From Myxococcales bacterium (GTDB lineage: Bacteria; Myxococcota_A; Polyangia; Haliangiales; Haliangiaceae), in the NCBI GenBank assembly GCA_016707895.1, contig JADJGV010000037.1, forward strand, positions 1 through 64,000: 64,000 nt of DNA, given 5' to 3'. How positions within the stretch are numbered: position 1 is the stretch's first letter; each line of letters opens with the position of its first letter. Shown piece after piece: positions 46,168 through 57,743 of this stretch. A program made the translations under genes and the position numbers. The notes under the pieces are model-generated. The model worked only from the letters and a program-made list of their open reading frames with translations, was not told the origin of the DNA and did not search any database.

Positions 46168-47492
46168 CCGCCGAGCGCGGCAGCCCCCCGGTGCGCGAGA
46201 TCGGCGTGGCCCTGCTCGGCCTCGGCAACGTCGGCGCGGGCGTGGTCAAGCTGCTCGAGGACAACGCCGCCGCGATCGGCGCCCGCCTCGGCGGCCGGCT
46301 GGTGGTCCGGGCGATCGCCGTGCGCGCGCCGGGCAAGAAGAAGCGGCTGGTCGAGGTCGATCCGGCGCTGCTCACCAAGGACATCGCCGGCGCGATCGCC
46401 CGCCCCGACGTCGACATCGTCTGCGAGCTGATCGGCGGCGACGGCGAGGCCAAGGACGCGGTGATGGCCGCGATCGCCGCCGGCAAGCACGTCGTCACCG
46501 CCAACAAGCTCCTGCTCGCGCGCCACGGCACCGAGGTGTTCGCGGCCGCCGAGCGCCACGGCGTCGACGTCTACTACGAGGCGGCGGTGTGCGGCGGCGT
46601 GCCGATCATCCGGGTGCTGCGCGAGGGCCTGGCCTCGGATCGCGTCGAGCAGTTCCACGGCATCGTCAACGGCACCTCGAACTACATCCTCACCGCGATG
46701 GCCGCCGGCGGCCGCGCCTTCGCCGACGTGCTGGCCGAGGCGCAGCGGCTGGGCTACGCCGAGGCCGACCCGACGCTCGACGTCGGCGGTGGCGACGCCG
46801 CGCACAAGCTGGCGATCCTGTGCGGGCTGTGCTTCGGCGCCACGATCGACGCCGACGCCATCCACTGCGACGCGATCTCGGACCTCGACGCGATCGACTT
46901 CGCCTACGCCGCCAAGTTTGGCTACGTGATCAAGCCGGTGGTGATCGGCCGCGACCACCCGCGCGGCATCGAGGCCCGCGTCCACCCGGCGCTGGTGCCG
47001 GCCGGCTGGCTGCTGGCCGGCGTCACCGGCGCCAAGAACGCGGTGGCGGTCGATAGCTACGCGCTCGGCCCGTCGATGTACTACGGCGCCGGCGCCGGCA
47101 TGATGCCGACCGCGATGGCGGTGGTCTCCGACCTGATCGAGATCAGCCGCAACCTGCGCGCGCAGCTGACCGGCGTCGCGCCGACCCGCCGCCACCGCGC
47201 GCTGGCCCGGCGGCCGCTCCTGCCGATGGCCGAGATCCGGTCGCGCTACTTCCTGCGGTTCTCGGTGGCCGACAAGCCGGGCGTGCTCGGCCAGCTCACC
47301 ACCATCCTCGGCGCCCACGACGTGTCGATCGAGCAGGTCGTGCAGGAGGCGCCGGGCGACGGCAACCGGCCGGCCCAGGTGTTCGTCATCACCCACGACG
47401 CCCGCGAGGGCGACGTCGCGGCGGCGCTGGCCAAGATCGGCGCGCTGCCGGCGGCGCTGGCGGCGCCGCGGCTGATCCGGATCGTCGTGTGA
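46164..47492 (+). CDS. hom: Homoserine dehydrogenase
   Basis: Reduces aspartate-4-semialdehyde to homoserine in threonine/methionine synthesis. 442 residues from GTG 46164 (VTAERGSPPVREIG). The NAD(P) site is VALLGLGNVGAGVVKLLEDN; catalytic-region motifs are KHVVTANKLLLARHG, YYEAAVCGGVPIIRVLREGL, GIVNGTSNYILTAM and the YAEADPTLDVGGGDAAHK loop. The C-terminal ACT domain (about residues 350-442) has YFLRFSVADKPGVLGQLTTIL, suggesting allosteric control by threonine. It is coupled to the upstream lipoprotein and to the downstream thioesterase gene by GTGA overlaps, an unusual operon partner set. Confidence 0.97.
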   Translation: MTAERGSPPVREIGVALLGLGNVGAGVVKLLEDNAAAIGARLGGRLVVRAIAVRAPGKKKRLVEVDPALLTKDIAGAIARPDVDIVCELIGGDGEAKDAVMAAIAAGKHVVTANKLLLARHGTEVFAAAERHGVDVYYEAAVCGGVPIIRVLREGLASDRVEQFHGIVNGTSNYILTAMAAGGRAFADVLAEAQRLGYAEADPTLDVGGGDAAHKLAILCGLCFGATIDADAIHCDAISDLDAIDFAYAAKFGYVIKPVVIGRDHPRGIEARVHPALVPAGWLLAGVTGAKNAVAVDSYALGPSMYYGAGAGMMPTAMAVVSDLIEISRNLRAQLTGVAPTRRHRALARRPLLPMAEIRSRYFLRFSVADKPGVLGQLTTILGAHDVSIEQVVQEAPGDGNRPAQVFVITHDAREGDVAAALAKIGALPAALAAPRLIRIVV

Positions 47493-47890
47493 TCGTCGAG
47501 CACCGGGTCATCTTCGGCGACACCGACCAGATGGGGGTCGTGTACTACGCCAACTACTTGCGGTTCTTCGAGGGCGCGCGCGCGTCCTACTGGCGCGGCC
47601 AGGGCCACAGCTACAAGGACCTCGAGGCCGCCGACGTCGCGCTGCCGGTGGTCGAGGCCCACTGCCGCTACCGCCGCCCGGCGTTCTACGAGGATCTGCT
47701 GGCGATCGCGGTGGTGGTCAGCGAGCTGCGCGGCGCGTCGCTCACGTTCAGCTACCAGATCCGCCGCGGCGCCGAGCTGCTGGCCGACGGCTGGACCCGC
47801 CACGCGGTGATCGGCGCGGCCGGCAAGCCCAAGGCGTTGCCGCCGGGCTTGCGCGCCAAGCTGCCGGTCGAGCCGCTGCCCCCGGCGTGA
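47489..47890 (+). CDS. YbgC-like acyl-CoA thioesterase (4HBT hotdog fold)
   Basis: A 133-residue hotdog-fold protein from GTG 47489, overlapping the hom stop. The active-site region is FGDTDQMGVVYYANYLRFFEGARASY, with the catalytic Asp of the 4HBT/YbgC class near residue 13. The strand AFYEDLLAIAVVVSELRGASLTFSYQI follows. It hydrolyses short-chain acyl-CoAs in characterised members. Substrate here unknown. No intergenic space separates it from hom, so they share a transcript. Confidence 0.93.
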   Translation: MIVEHRVIFGDTDQMGVVYYANYLRFFEGARASYWRGQGHSYKDLEAADVALPVVEAHCRYRRPAFYEDLLAIAVVVSELRGASLTFSYQIRRGAELLADGWTRHAVIGAAGKPKALPPGLRAKLPVEPLPPA

Positions 47891-47980
47891 GCGGCGATCA
47901 CCGCGGGCTACCCCACGCGCGCCCGAGCGTCGACCGCCGCGATTGATCGCTTCGCGGGTGCCGTGGTCTATTCGCCGGCG

Positions 47981-48973
<993 letters not shown>

Positions 48974-48999
48974 GGCGGTCGCCTGGCGCGCGCTGCCCG

Positions 49000-51039
<2,040 letters not shown>

Positions 51040-51224
51040 GCGCTCGACCAACCATGCCGGGTGCAACCTTGGATGTGCAAGCCGATCGCCTCGGCGTGTG
51101 CAGGTGCCCACGACCGGTTGCACTGGGGGTGACGCCGTCGACCGCGGTCGACAGCGCGTGGGCGCGGTTACACCGTGCGCACCAGGGTTCGGTTCTGGCA
51201 CCAGCGGTGCAATAATGGTGGGCC
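51040..51224. other. Divergent control region between the kinase and SpoIID-amidase genes
   Basis: 185 bp with a perfect 16-bp palindrome at 51137-51152 (GTCGACCGCGGTCGAC), an inverted GCACC-AGC-GGTGC near 51199-51211, and a TAATGG box (51213-51218) 6 nt before ATG 51225. Confidence 0.5.
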
Positions 51225-54080
51225 ATGCGCCTGCTCTGGGGGATCTTCGTACTGGCCGCGACCTCGACCGCGGTCGCCGCTCCTGACGCGGCGCTGCCCG
51301 AGCGCTGGCAGCGCGACGTCGCGCTCGGCGCCGATCGCGGCGGCGACCTGCGCCCGATCGCCCACGCGATCCTCGACGCCGCCGACGCCGCGCCCGATCG
51401 CGTGCTGACCACGGCCGACCTCGGCGACCTCGGCGCCGTGGCGCCGGCGCTCGAGCCGCCGGCGACGATCCGGGTGTGGCGGCGCGCGCTCGACGGCTCG
51501 ACCGCGTCGTGCAGCGGCCGGGTCGACGTGATCCCGTTCGAGCAGTACGTGCGCGGCGTCTTGCCGCACGAGTGGATCCGCTCGTGGAACCCCGAGTCGC
51601 TCAAGGCCGGCGCGGTGGCGATCCGCACCTACGCCGCGTACTGGGTGGCCGCCGGCGGCAAGTACGACTGCGCCGACCTCGACGACACCACCGCGTCCCA
51701 GGTCTACAAGGACGAGTTCTTCGCCGACAGCGACGCCGCGGTCGCGGCCACCGCCGGCGTCTACGTGATCAAGAACGACGCGCTGGTGTTCGCCGAGTAC
51801 AGCGCCGAGAACGGCGATCCCACCGCGACCGGCGTCAGCGAGCCGCTGTGCACCGGGCGCGCGGTCAACGGCCACGGCCGCGGCACCTGCCAGTGGGGCA
51901 CGCAGCGCTGGGCCCAGGACGGCAAGTCGTGGGACTGGATCGTCACGCATTACTACCCGGGCGCGACGCTGGCCACGCCGGCGCCCGCGCTGGCCGCGAC
52001 GCTGGCCGCCGAGGACCACGCCGCGACCCTGACCAGCGGTGACGAGATGGTGGTGTACGTCGAGTACGTCAACGCCGGCGGCCGCACCTGGACCCCGGCC
52101 GACGTGCAGCTCGGCACCAGCGGCCCGCGCGATCGCCCCAGCCCGTTCTGGAAGGACGGCAACTGGATCAGCGCCAGCCGCCCGACCGCGCTCGACCAGG
52201 CGTCGGTGGCGCCGGGCGCGACCGGCCGCTTCACGTTCGCGATGGTCGCGCCCGAGGTCGACGCGCCGACGACGTTCGTCGAGCACTTCGCGCTGGTCAC
52301 CGCCGCTGGCGCGTGGTTCGGCCCCGACGAGCTCGCGGTGGCGTGGACGATCACCGTCAACCCGCGCGGCGACGGCGTCGAGCCCGGCGCGGCCGACGGC
52401 GGCTGCTCGACCGGCGGCGGGGCCGGCCTGCTCACCGCGCTGGCGGTGCTGGCGCTGGTCGCGTGGCGCCGCCGCGCGCTGGCGCTGCTGGCGGTGATCG
52501 CGCTCGGCTGCGGCGGCGATCCCGCGTCCGCGCCGACGCCGACGCCGATCCATGGCCGCGCGGTCGGCGGCCCGTCGCCGCTGGTCGACGTGTTCGCGCA
52601 GGTCGCCGGCGAGACCGGCGTGCCGGCGTCGCTGCTCGCCGCGCTCGCGTACCACGAGACCCGGCTGGCGATGATCGCCCCCGACGACGGCGCCCACGGC
52701 CCGCCGGCCTGGGGCCTGTTCGCGCTCACCGATGGCGACGGCCCGCGCGGCCTGGCCCGCGGCGCCGCGCTGGCCGGCCTCGACCCGGCCGCGGTGCGCA
52801 CCGACGCGCTGGCCACCACCCGCGCCGCGGCGGCGCTGCTCGCCGACCTGGCCGGCCCCGCGCCGGCGTCGCTGGCCGGCTGGCGCCCCGCGCTGGTGGC
52901 GTTCGGCGGCGGCGGCGCGGCCGGCGCCGGGCTGGCCGACGGCGTGCTCGCGACGATCGCCCGCGGCGCGCGCGGCCAGGACGAGCTCGGCCGCGCGGTC
53001 ACGATCACCGCCCGCCCCGAGGCCGACCTGCCGGGTGGGCCCGGCGTCCCCGGCGACGACACCGCCACGGCGCTCGGCTTCCCCAGCGCCCGCTGGGTGC
53101 CCGCGGTCGCCGGCAACTACCGCGTCGCCAGCCGCGGCGCCGCCGACATCAACTACGTCGTCGTCCACACCACCCAGGGCAGCTACGCCGGCACGATCAG
53201 CTGGTTCCAGAACACCGCGGCCGGCGTCAGCTCGCACTACGTCGTGCGCAGCAGCGACGGCGATCTCACCCAGATGGTCGACGACAAGGACGTCGCCTAC
53301 CACGACGCCTGCTTCAACACCGAGTCGGTCGGCATCGAGCACGAGGGCTTCGTCGCCGATCCCGGCCGCTGGTACACCGAGGCGATGTACATGCGGTCGG
53401 CGGCGCTGACCGCGTGGCTGTGCGATCAGTACGGCATCCCCAAGGACCGGATGCACATCTACGGGCACGGCGACGCGCCCGACTGCTCCGATCACACCGA
53501 CCCCGGCCCCGGCTGGGACTGGGCCCACTACCTCGCGCTGGTCGGCGGCAACGGCACGCCGACCCTGGCCGCCACCGCGGCCAGCGCCGAGCACCCGACG
53601 ACGATGATCTCCGGCGAGGAGGCGGTCGCGTACTTCGAGTTCGTCAACGGCTCGACGATCACCTGGGGCCTCGACGCCACCCGGCTCGGCACCGCCGAGC
53701 CGATGGATCGCGCGTCGGCGTTCTTCGTCGACGGCAACTGGCTGGCGCCCAACCGCGCCACCGGCGCCGATCACTCCGACTACGCGCCGGGCGCCACCGG
53801 CCGCTTCACGTTCGCGATCAAGGCGCCCGAGGTGACCACGCCGACGCCGTACCACGAGGCGTTCCAGCTGGTGCAGGAGGGCGTCGGCTGGTTCGGCCCG
53901 GTGGTGACGATGGACATCATGGTGATGCCGCGCGATGGCGCCGGCGGCCCCGACGGCGGCGCCGGCCCGGATCCCGGCGGCGACGCCTCGGGCGGCTGTG
54001 CCGCCGGCGGTGGCGGCTCGTCGACCCTCTGTGTCATCCTCGCCGCCGGTGCGCTGTTCCGTCGTCGCCGCGCTCGCTAG
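51225..54080 (+). CDS. SpoIID/LytB protein fused to an N-acetylmuramoyl-L-alanine amidase lipoprotein
   Basis: One 951-residue frame made of two exported modules. Part 1: signal peptide MRLLWGIFVLAATSTAVAA; SpoIID domain with GVLPHEWIRSWNPESLKAGAVAIRTYA (catalytic-type Glu near residue 117) and GRGTCQWGTQRW...HYYPGA; an FW/NBR1-like beta domain (about 245-385); then an anchor GGCSTGGGAGLLTALAVLALVAWRRR. Part 2 begins at once: ALALLAVIALGCGG is a lipobox-like signal (Cys about 429), then a lysozyme-like helical domain (LLAALAYHETRLAM), an amidase_2/PGRP domain with zinc residues in VVVHTTQG, YGHGDAPDCSDHTDPG, a second FW domain and a final Gly/Cys anchor. SpoIID cleaves denuded glycan; amidases denude it. 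See findings for fusion versus lost stop codon. Confidence 0.85.
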   Translation: MRLLWGIFVLAATSTAVAAPDAALPERWQRDVALGADRGGDLRPIAHAILDAADAAPDRVLTTADLGDLGAVAPALEPPATIRVWRRALDGSTASCSGRVDVIPFEQYVRGVLPHEWIRSWNPESLKAGAVAIRTYAAYWVAAGGKYDCADLDDTTASQVYKDEFFADSDAAVAATAGVYVIKNDALVFAEYSAENGDPTATGVSEPLCTGRAVNGHGRGTCQWGTQRWAQDGKSWDWIVTHYYPGATLATPAPALAATLAAEDHAATLTSGDEMVVYVEYVNAGGRTWTPADVQLGTSGPRDRPSPFWKDGNWISASRPTALDQASVAPGATGRFTFAMVAPEVDAPTTFVEHFALVTAAGAWFGPDELAVAWTITVNPRGDGVEPGAADGGCSTGGGAGLLTALAVLALVAWRRRALALLAVIALGCGGDPASAPTPTPIHGRAVGGPSPLVDVFAQVAGETGVPASLLAALAYHETRLAMIAPDDGAHGPPAWGLFALTDGDGPRGLARGAALAGLDPAAVRTDALATTRAAAALLADLAGPAPASLAGWRPALVAFGGGGAAGAGLADGVLATIARGARGQDELGRAVTITARPEADLPGGPGVPGDDTATALGFPSARWVPAVAGNYRVASRGAADINYVVVHTTQGSYAGTISWFQNTAAGVSSHYVVRSSDGDLTQMVDDKDVAYHDACFNTESVGIEHEGFVADPGRWYTEAMYMRSAALTAWLCDQYGIPKDRMHIYGHGDAPDCSDHTDPGPGWDWAHYLALVGGNGTPTLAATAASAEHPTTMISGEEAVAYFEFVNGSTITWGLDATRLGTAEPMDRASAFFVDGNWLAPNRATGADHSDYAPGATGRFTFAIKAPEVTTPTPYHEAFQLVQEGVGWFGPVVTMDIMVMPRDGAGGPDGGAGPDPGGDASGGCAAGGGGSSTLCVILAAGALFRRRRAR

Positions 54081-55368
54081 CCTGGCCGGGTGCCAGGCCG
54101 GCGTCACGCTCACGATCGACAGCGATCGCGCGGTGCCGGCCGAGCTCGACGCGATGTGCCTCGGCATCGCCGACCGAGACGTCGGCGGCGGCAGCTTCGG
54201 CCGCAGCTACCGGCTGATCGACCGCCTGGCGACCTTGCCGCAGACGCTCGCGGTCGAGCCCGGCGGCGCGGACGCCGCCAGCGTGTGGGCCACCGGCTAC
54301 CGCGCCGGCGTGGTGGTCGCGCGCGGCAGCGCCGGCCTCGACTTCGCCGGCGACGCGGTGGTGCGGATCGATCGCTGCCCCCAGGCCCGCGGCGGCGCCG
54401 CGATCAGCGCCGCGGCGGTCGCGGCCCCGGCCGGTCCCGCGGTCGCGTCGCACGGTCCCGGCGGCGCGGTGGTGGTGGCGATCGACGCCAGCGCCGGGGC
54501 GATCGTCGACGCGCGGGGCGGGGCGCTCACCACCGACCCGCTGCCGGGCGGCGGCGGCGACGCGCTGGTGGCCGCCGATCTCGACGGCGACTGCGACGAC
54601 GATCTGGCGATCGCCCGCGGCGGCCAGGTCGAGATCTGGTGGCGGCAGCGGCGCGGCTTCGTCGCCGGCCCGGCCGTGGCCACCGCCGCGGTCGCGCTCG
54701 CCGCGGCCGACGTCGACGGCGACGGCGACCTCGACCTGATCACCGGCGCCGGCGCGGCGGTGACGCTGTGGCGCGGCGACGGCGCCGGCGGGTTCGCGGC
54801 CGACGCCGGCGCGATCGATCCCCGCGGCGTGATCACGGCGGTCGCGGCGCTGGCCGCCGGCGATCTCGACGGCGACGGCCACGCCGATCTGATCGTCGGC
54901 CAGACCGCCGCGCCGGTGGTGGCGCTGCTCGGCGATCCCGGCGGCACCGGCGCGCTGACCGGCGCGCCCGGCGTGTTCCCCGCCACCGCGCGGGCCGTCG
55001 CGGCGGTGGTGGCCGGCGACGTCGACGGCGATCTCGACACCGACGTCGCGATCGCGGTCGTGGGCGGCGGGCCACGGCTGTTCGTCAACCGCGGCGGCCT
55101 GCTCGAGGATCGCAGCTTCGATCGCCTGCCGCAGCCGGCGCCGACCGCGGCCGCGCTGGCGATCGGCGACTGGGACGGCGACTGCCAGCCCGATCTGGTG
55201 CTGGCGGCGACGCCGGCGGTCGCGCTCCACGGCGCCGGCGACGCGCCGTTCACCGTCGAGGCCGAGCTGGCCGCGGCCGCCGCGGTGGTGGCGGTCGATC
55301 TCGACGACGACGGCGCCGACGATCGGGTCGTGCTGGGGCCGGCGGGCGCGACGTGGGTGCACCGATGA
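54049..55368 (+). CDS. FG-GAP repeat lipoprotein
   Basis: A 439-residue protein from GTG 54049, overlapping the previous stop by 32 bp. VRCSVVAALASLAGCQAG has the lipobox LAGC near residue 12-15. Calcium-loop repeats: VAADLDGDCDDDLAIA, AADVDGDGDLDLITG, AAGDLDGDGHADLIVG, VVAGDVDGDLDTDVAIA, IGDWDGDCQPDLVLA and AVDLDDDGADDRVVL, about every 60-70 residues, as in integrin-type propellers. Exported surface protein, probably calcium-stabilised. Its overlap with the SpoIID-amidase gene and ATGA overlap with the next gene point to one operon. Confidence 0.85.
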   Translation: MRCSVVAALASLAGCQAGVTLTIDSDRAVPAELDAMCLGIADRDVGGGSFGRSYRLIDRLATLPQTLAVEPGGADAASVWATGYRAGVVVARGSAGLDFAGDAVVRIDRCPQARGGAAISAAAVAAPAGPAVASHGPGGAVVVAIDASAGAIVDARGGALTTDPLPGGGGDALVAADLDGDCDDDLAIARGGQVEIWWRQRRGFVAGPAVATAAVALAAADVDGDGDLDLITGAGAAVTLWRGDGAGGFAADAGAIDPRGVITAVAALAAGDLDGDGHADLIVGQTAAPVVALLGDPGGTGALTGAPGVFPATARAVAAVVAGDVDGDLDTDVAIAVVGGGPRLFVNRGGLLEDRSFDRLPQPAPTAAALAIGDWDGDCQPDLVLAATPAVALHGAGDAPFTVEAELAAAAAVVAVDLDDDGADDRVVLGPAGATWVHR

Positions 55369-56213
55369 GGGTCGCCGCGGGCGCGCTGGTCGCGGTGGCG
55401 GTGGTCGCGGTCGCCGCGCACGCCGACGCCCCCGACGCCCGCGCGCGCAAGGCGCTGGCCGAGGGCGAGCGGCTGTTCGCCGACCAGGAGTACGCCCGCG
55501 CGGTGAAGGCGCTGATCCCGGTCACGCGCGACGGCAACGCCGCGCGCGCGGTGCGGGTCCGCGCGTGGGAGCTGATCGCGCTGGCCCGCTACATCGACGG
55601 CGATCTCGGCGGCGCCCGCGACGCGTTCGAGCGCCTGCTCGAGGCCGACCCCGGCTTCCAGCTGCGCGACACGTCGGGCTCCCCGCGCATCCGGGCCTTC
55701 TTCGACAAGATCCGCGCCGAGGTGGTGCCGGCCGCGGCCGCCAGCGACGTCGACCTCGAGCACGCCGCGCCGCGCGGCGCGATCGCCGGCGGCAAGGTCG
55801 AGCTCGACGTGCGCGCCACCCGCGGCGCCGACGAGGTGCGGGCGGTGGTCGTGCTGTACCGCCGGCTCGGCGCGCTGGGCTACCGCGAGCAGCCGGCGCG
55901 CAGCGCGGCCGACGATCGCTGGCGCGCCGCCGTGCCGCTGCCTGCCGCCCGCCAAGCCTACGCCGTCGAATACTACGTCGAGGCCCGCGGCACCGCCGGC
56001 GCGGTGCTGGCCCGGATCGCCAGCCCCGACACGCCGCTGTCGATCCCGGTCGGGGCCGGTGGGGGCGGCGGTCGCCCCTGGTACGGCCGCTGGTACGTGA
56101 TCACCGGCGCGGCGGTGCTGGCGGCGGGCGCGACCGGCGCGGTGATCTGGGCGGCCTCGGGCCAGGTCGACGACGGCAGCCTGCCGCCGGGCCGCGTGAC
56201 CGTGACGCCCTAG
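55365..56213 (+). CDS. Exported TPR-like protein with C-terminal membrane anchor
   Basis: A 282-residue protein from ATG 55365, sharing ATGA with the upstream stop. Signal peptide MRVAAGALVAVAVVAVAAHA. TPR-like helices follow (RARKALAEGERLFADQEYAR; VRVRAWELIALARYIDGDLGGARDAFERLLEADPGFQL), then an Ig-like beta region (GKVELDVRATRGADEVRAVVVLYRRLG) and one hydrophobic segment WYVITGAAVLAAGATGAVIWAA near 240-265. This resembles myxobacterial exported TPR proteins of unknown role. Last gene of the operon that begins at 51225. Confidence 0.8.
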   Translation: MRVAAGALVAVAVVAVAAHADAPDARARKALAEGERLFADQEYARAVKALIPVTRDGNAARAVRVRAWELIALARYIDGDLGGARDAFERLLEADPGFQLRDTSGSPRIRAFFDKIRAEVVPAAAASDVDLEHAAPRGAIAGGKVELDVRATRGADEVRAVVVLYRRLGALGYREQPARSAADDRWRAAVPLPAARQAYAVEYYVEARGTAGAVLARIASPDTPLSIPVGAGGGGGRPWYGRWYVITGAAVLAAGATGAVIWAASGQVDDGSLPPGRVTVTP

Positions 56214-56428
56214 GGCGCGAGCGGCGGCGGCGAGGCGGCGGGGCTGACAGGCGCTGTTAGCCGCGACTGTGATCGACCTCATGCATGGTTTGCCCCGCCG
56301 CACGGTCATACTGGTCGGCGTTCAGCTCCAAGGTTCTTCCTTGACGCTGTAGGGGAAGGTCGGGTACGTACGCCGCTGATTCTCGTCCAGCGTGGCCGCT
56401 GGGACCCAACCGAAGAGGAGACTACCTG
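56214..56428 (+). promoter_or_regulatory. Promoter and leader region of the Cys-rich lipoprotein gene
   Basis: 215 bp without an open frame. TTGACG (56341-56346) and TACGTA (56365-56370) form an 18-bp-spaced promoter, giving a leader of about 55 nt. GAGGAG near 56415-56420 is a good ribosome binding site before ATG 56429. The leader makes this gene unlike the leaderless ones. Confidence 0.5.
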
Positions 56429-57619
56429 ATGAAGACGCTAGCTTTGGGAGCACTACTGGCCGGGTTCCTCGCCGCGTGTGGCGGCGGAGGCTCCGGTGAC
56501 GACGTCGTTCCGGCGATCGACGCGCGGACCGACGCCACGAACAACACCATCGACGCCGGAGACACCACCGACGCGCCGGTGTCGCTGGTCTGTGATCCGA
56601 TCGCCCCCCCTGGCATGCAGGGCTGCGCCGCCAACGAGAAGTGCACCTGGATCCGCGTCCAGACCACCCCGACGATCATCGGCGCGCTGGGCTGCGTGCC
56701 CGACGGCACCGTCGCGCTCGGCGGCACCTGCACCCGCGGCGCCGACGGCCAGACCACCGGTTACGACACCTGCGTCGCCGGCAGCATCTGCATCGGCCCG
56801 GCGACCGGCGGCGTCTGCCAGGACATCTGCGGCTTCGACGGCAGCGCCGCCGCTGCCTGCGCCACCGGCCAGGCCTGCACCCGCTACCAGAACACGTTCG
56901 CGAACTCGATGGAGGATCCCATCGCGGGCGCCTGCAACCCGAAGTGCGACCCGGTCACCCAGCTGCGCGACGACAACAGCCAGGCGTGCCCGATGGGCCA
57001 GGGCTGCTACACGTTGACCAGCACCACCGAGACCAACGCGGTGTGTGCGCGCACCGTCGTCTGGGACATGATGGGCACCACGCTCGGCCACAACGATGCG
57101 ATCCCCGGGACCGCGTCGGCCAACGCCTGCCGGCCGTTCCACACGCCGCGCCGCACCGCTCCCGGCGCGACCACCTTCGAGTGCGGCGCGCTCTGCGTGC
57201 CCAACGACGTGTCGCAGAACCTCAACGTCGGCGACGAGGGCGGCGTGGGCAACCACACCTGCGCGGACCTCAACGCGCCGCCCCCGGAGACCGTCGTCGG
57301 CGGCGAGTCGTGCCGCTACTTCTGGGCCCGCGAGCAGTTCTCGGGAACGACCCTCTCGCCGTTCTCGAACACGCTCGGCTTCTGCTGGGATCACACCCTG
57401 CTCTGGTACGACTCGAACAACGACATGACCGGCGACATGAAGACCCCGCGCTGCATCACGCTGGCCACGGGTTCGGACACGCTGCCTCCGACCGGGCTGA
57501 TCGACCCGCTGCAGTTCTGGTGCATCAAGATGCCGATGATGCTCACCGGCGCCTTCGGTCACTCCAACCGCTACCTGGCCGAGATGGCCGGCAACACCGA
57601 CACGCTCAGCCCCGAGTGA
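56429..57619 (+). CDS. Cys-rich lipoprotein of unknown function
   Basis: A 396-residue lipoprotein (MKTLALGALLAGFLAACGGG, lipobox LAAC). The linker is Asp/Thr-rich (DARTDATNNTIDAGDTTDAP). The mature domain holds about 20 Cys in a spaced pattern (CDPIAPPGMQGCAANEKCTW; CVAGSICIGPATGGVCQDIC; CATGQACTRYQ; CPMGQGCYTL), typical of secreted disulphide-rich proteins of this lineage. No catalytic motif seen. Strong ribosome binding site and a U-tract terminator suggest high expression. Family unrecognised. Confidence 0.75.
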   Translation: MKTLALGALLAGFLAACGGGGSGDDVVPAIDARTDATNNTIDAGDTTDAPVSLVCDPIAPPGMQGCAANEKCTWIRVQTTPTIIGALGCVPDGTVALGGTCTRGADGQTTGYDTCVAGSICIGPATGGVCQDICGFDGSAAAACATGQACTRYQNTFANSMEDPIAGACNPKCDPVTQLRDDNSQACPMGQGCYTLTSTTETNAVCARTVVWDMMGTTLGHNDAIPGTASANACRPFHTPRRTAPGATTFECGALCVPNDVSQNLNVGDEGGVGNHTCADLNAPPPETVVGGESCRYFWAREQFSGTTLSPFSNTLGFCWDHTLLWYDSNNDMTGDMKTPRCITLATGSDTLPPTGLIDPLQFWCIKMPMMLTGAFGHSNRYLAEMAGNTDTLSPE

Positions 57620-57649
57620 AGCGCGCCTAGCGCGAACCTCGGTCGCTCC

Positions 57650-57684
57650 CGAACGCCCGGCTCCGGCTGGGCGTTCGGCGTTTT
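57650..57684 (+). terminator. Rho-independent terminator after the Cys-rich lipoprotein gene
   Basis: CGAACGCCC (57650-57658) pairs with GGGCGTTCG (57669-57677) around a 10-nt loop, and the stem is followed by GCGTTTT. This is the best classical terminator in the window. Confidence 0.75.
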
Positions 57685-57731
57685 CGGGTGACCGCGATCG
57701 TTGTCGCTTGATCGTGGATCTCCCTGCACGC

Positions 57732-57743
57732 TAGCGTGCGGCA
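57732..57743 (+). promoter_or_regulatory. -10 box (TAGCGT) of the giant repeat protein gene
   Basis: TAGCGT at 57732-57737 is 5 nt before ATG 57743. The same hexamer occurs at 1516 and 63699 at similar distances from start codons. Confidence 0.45.
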
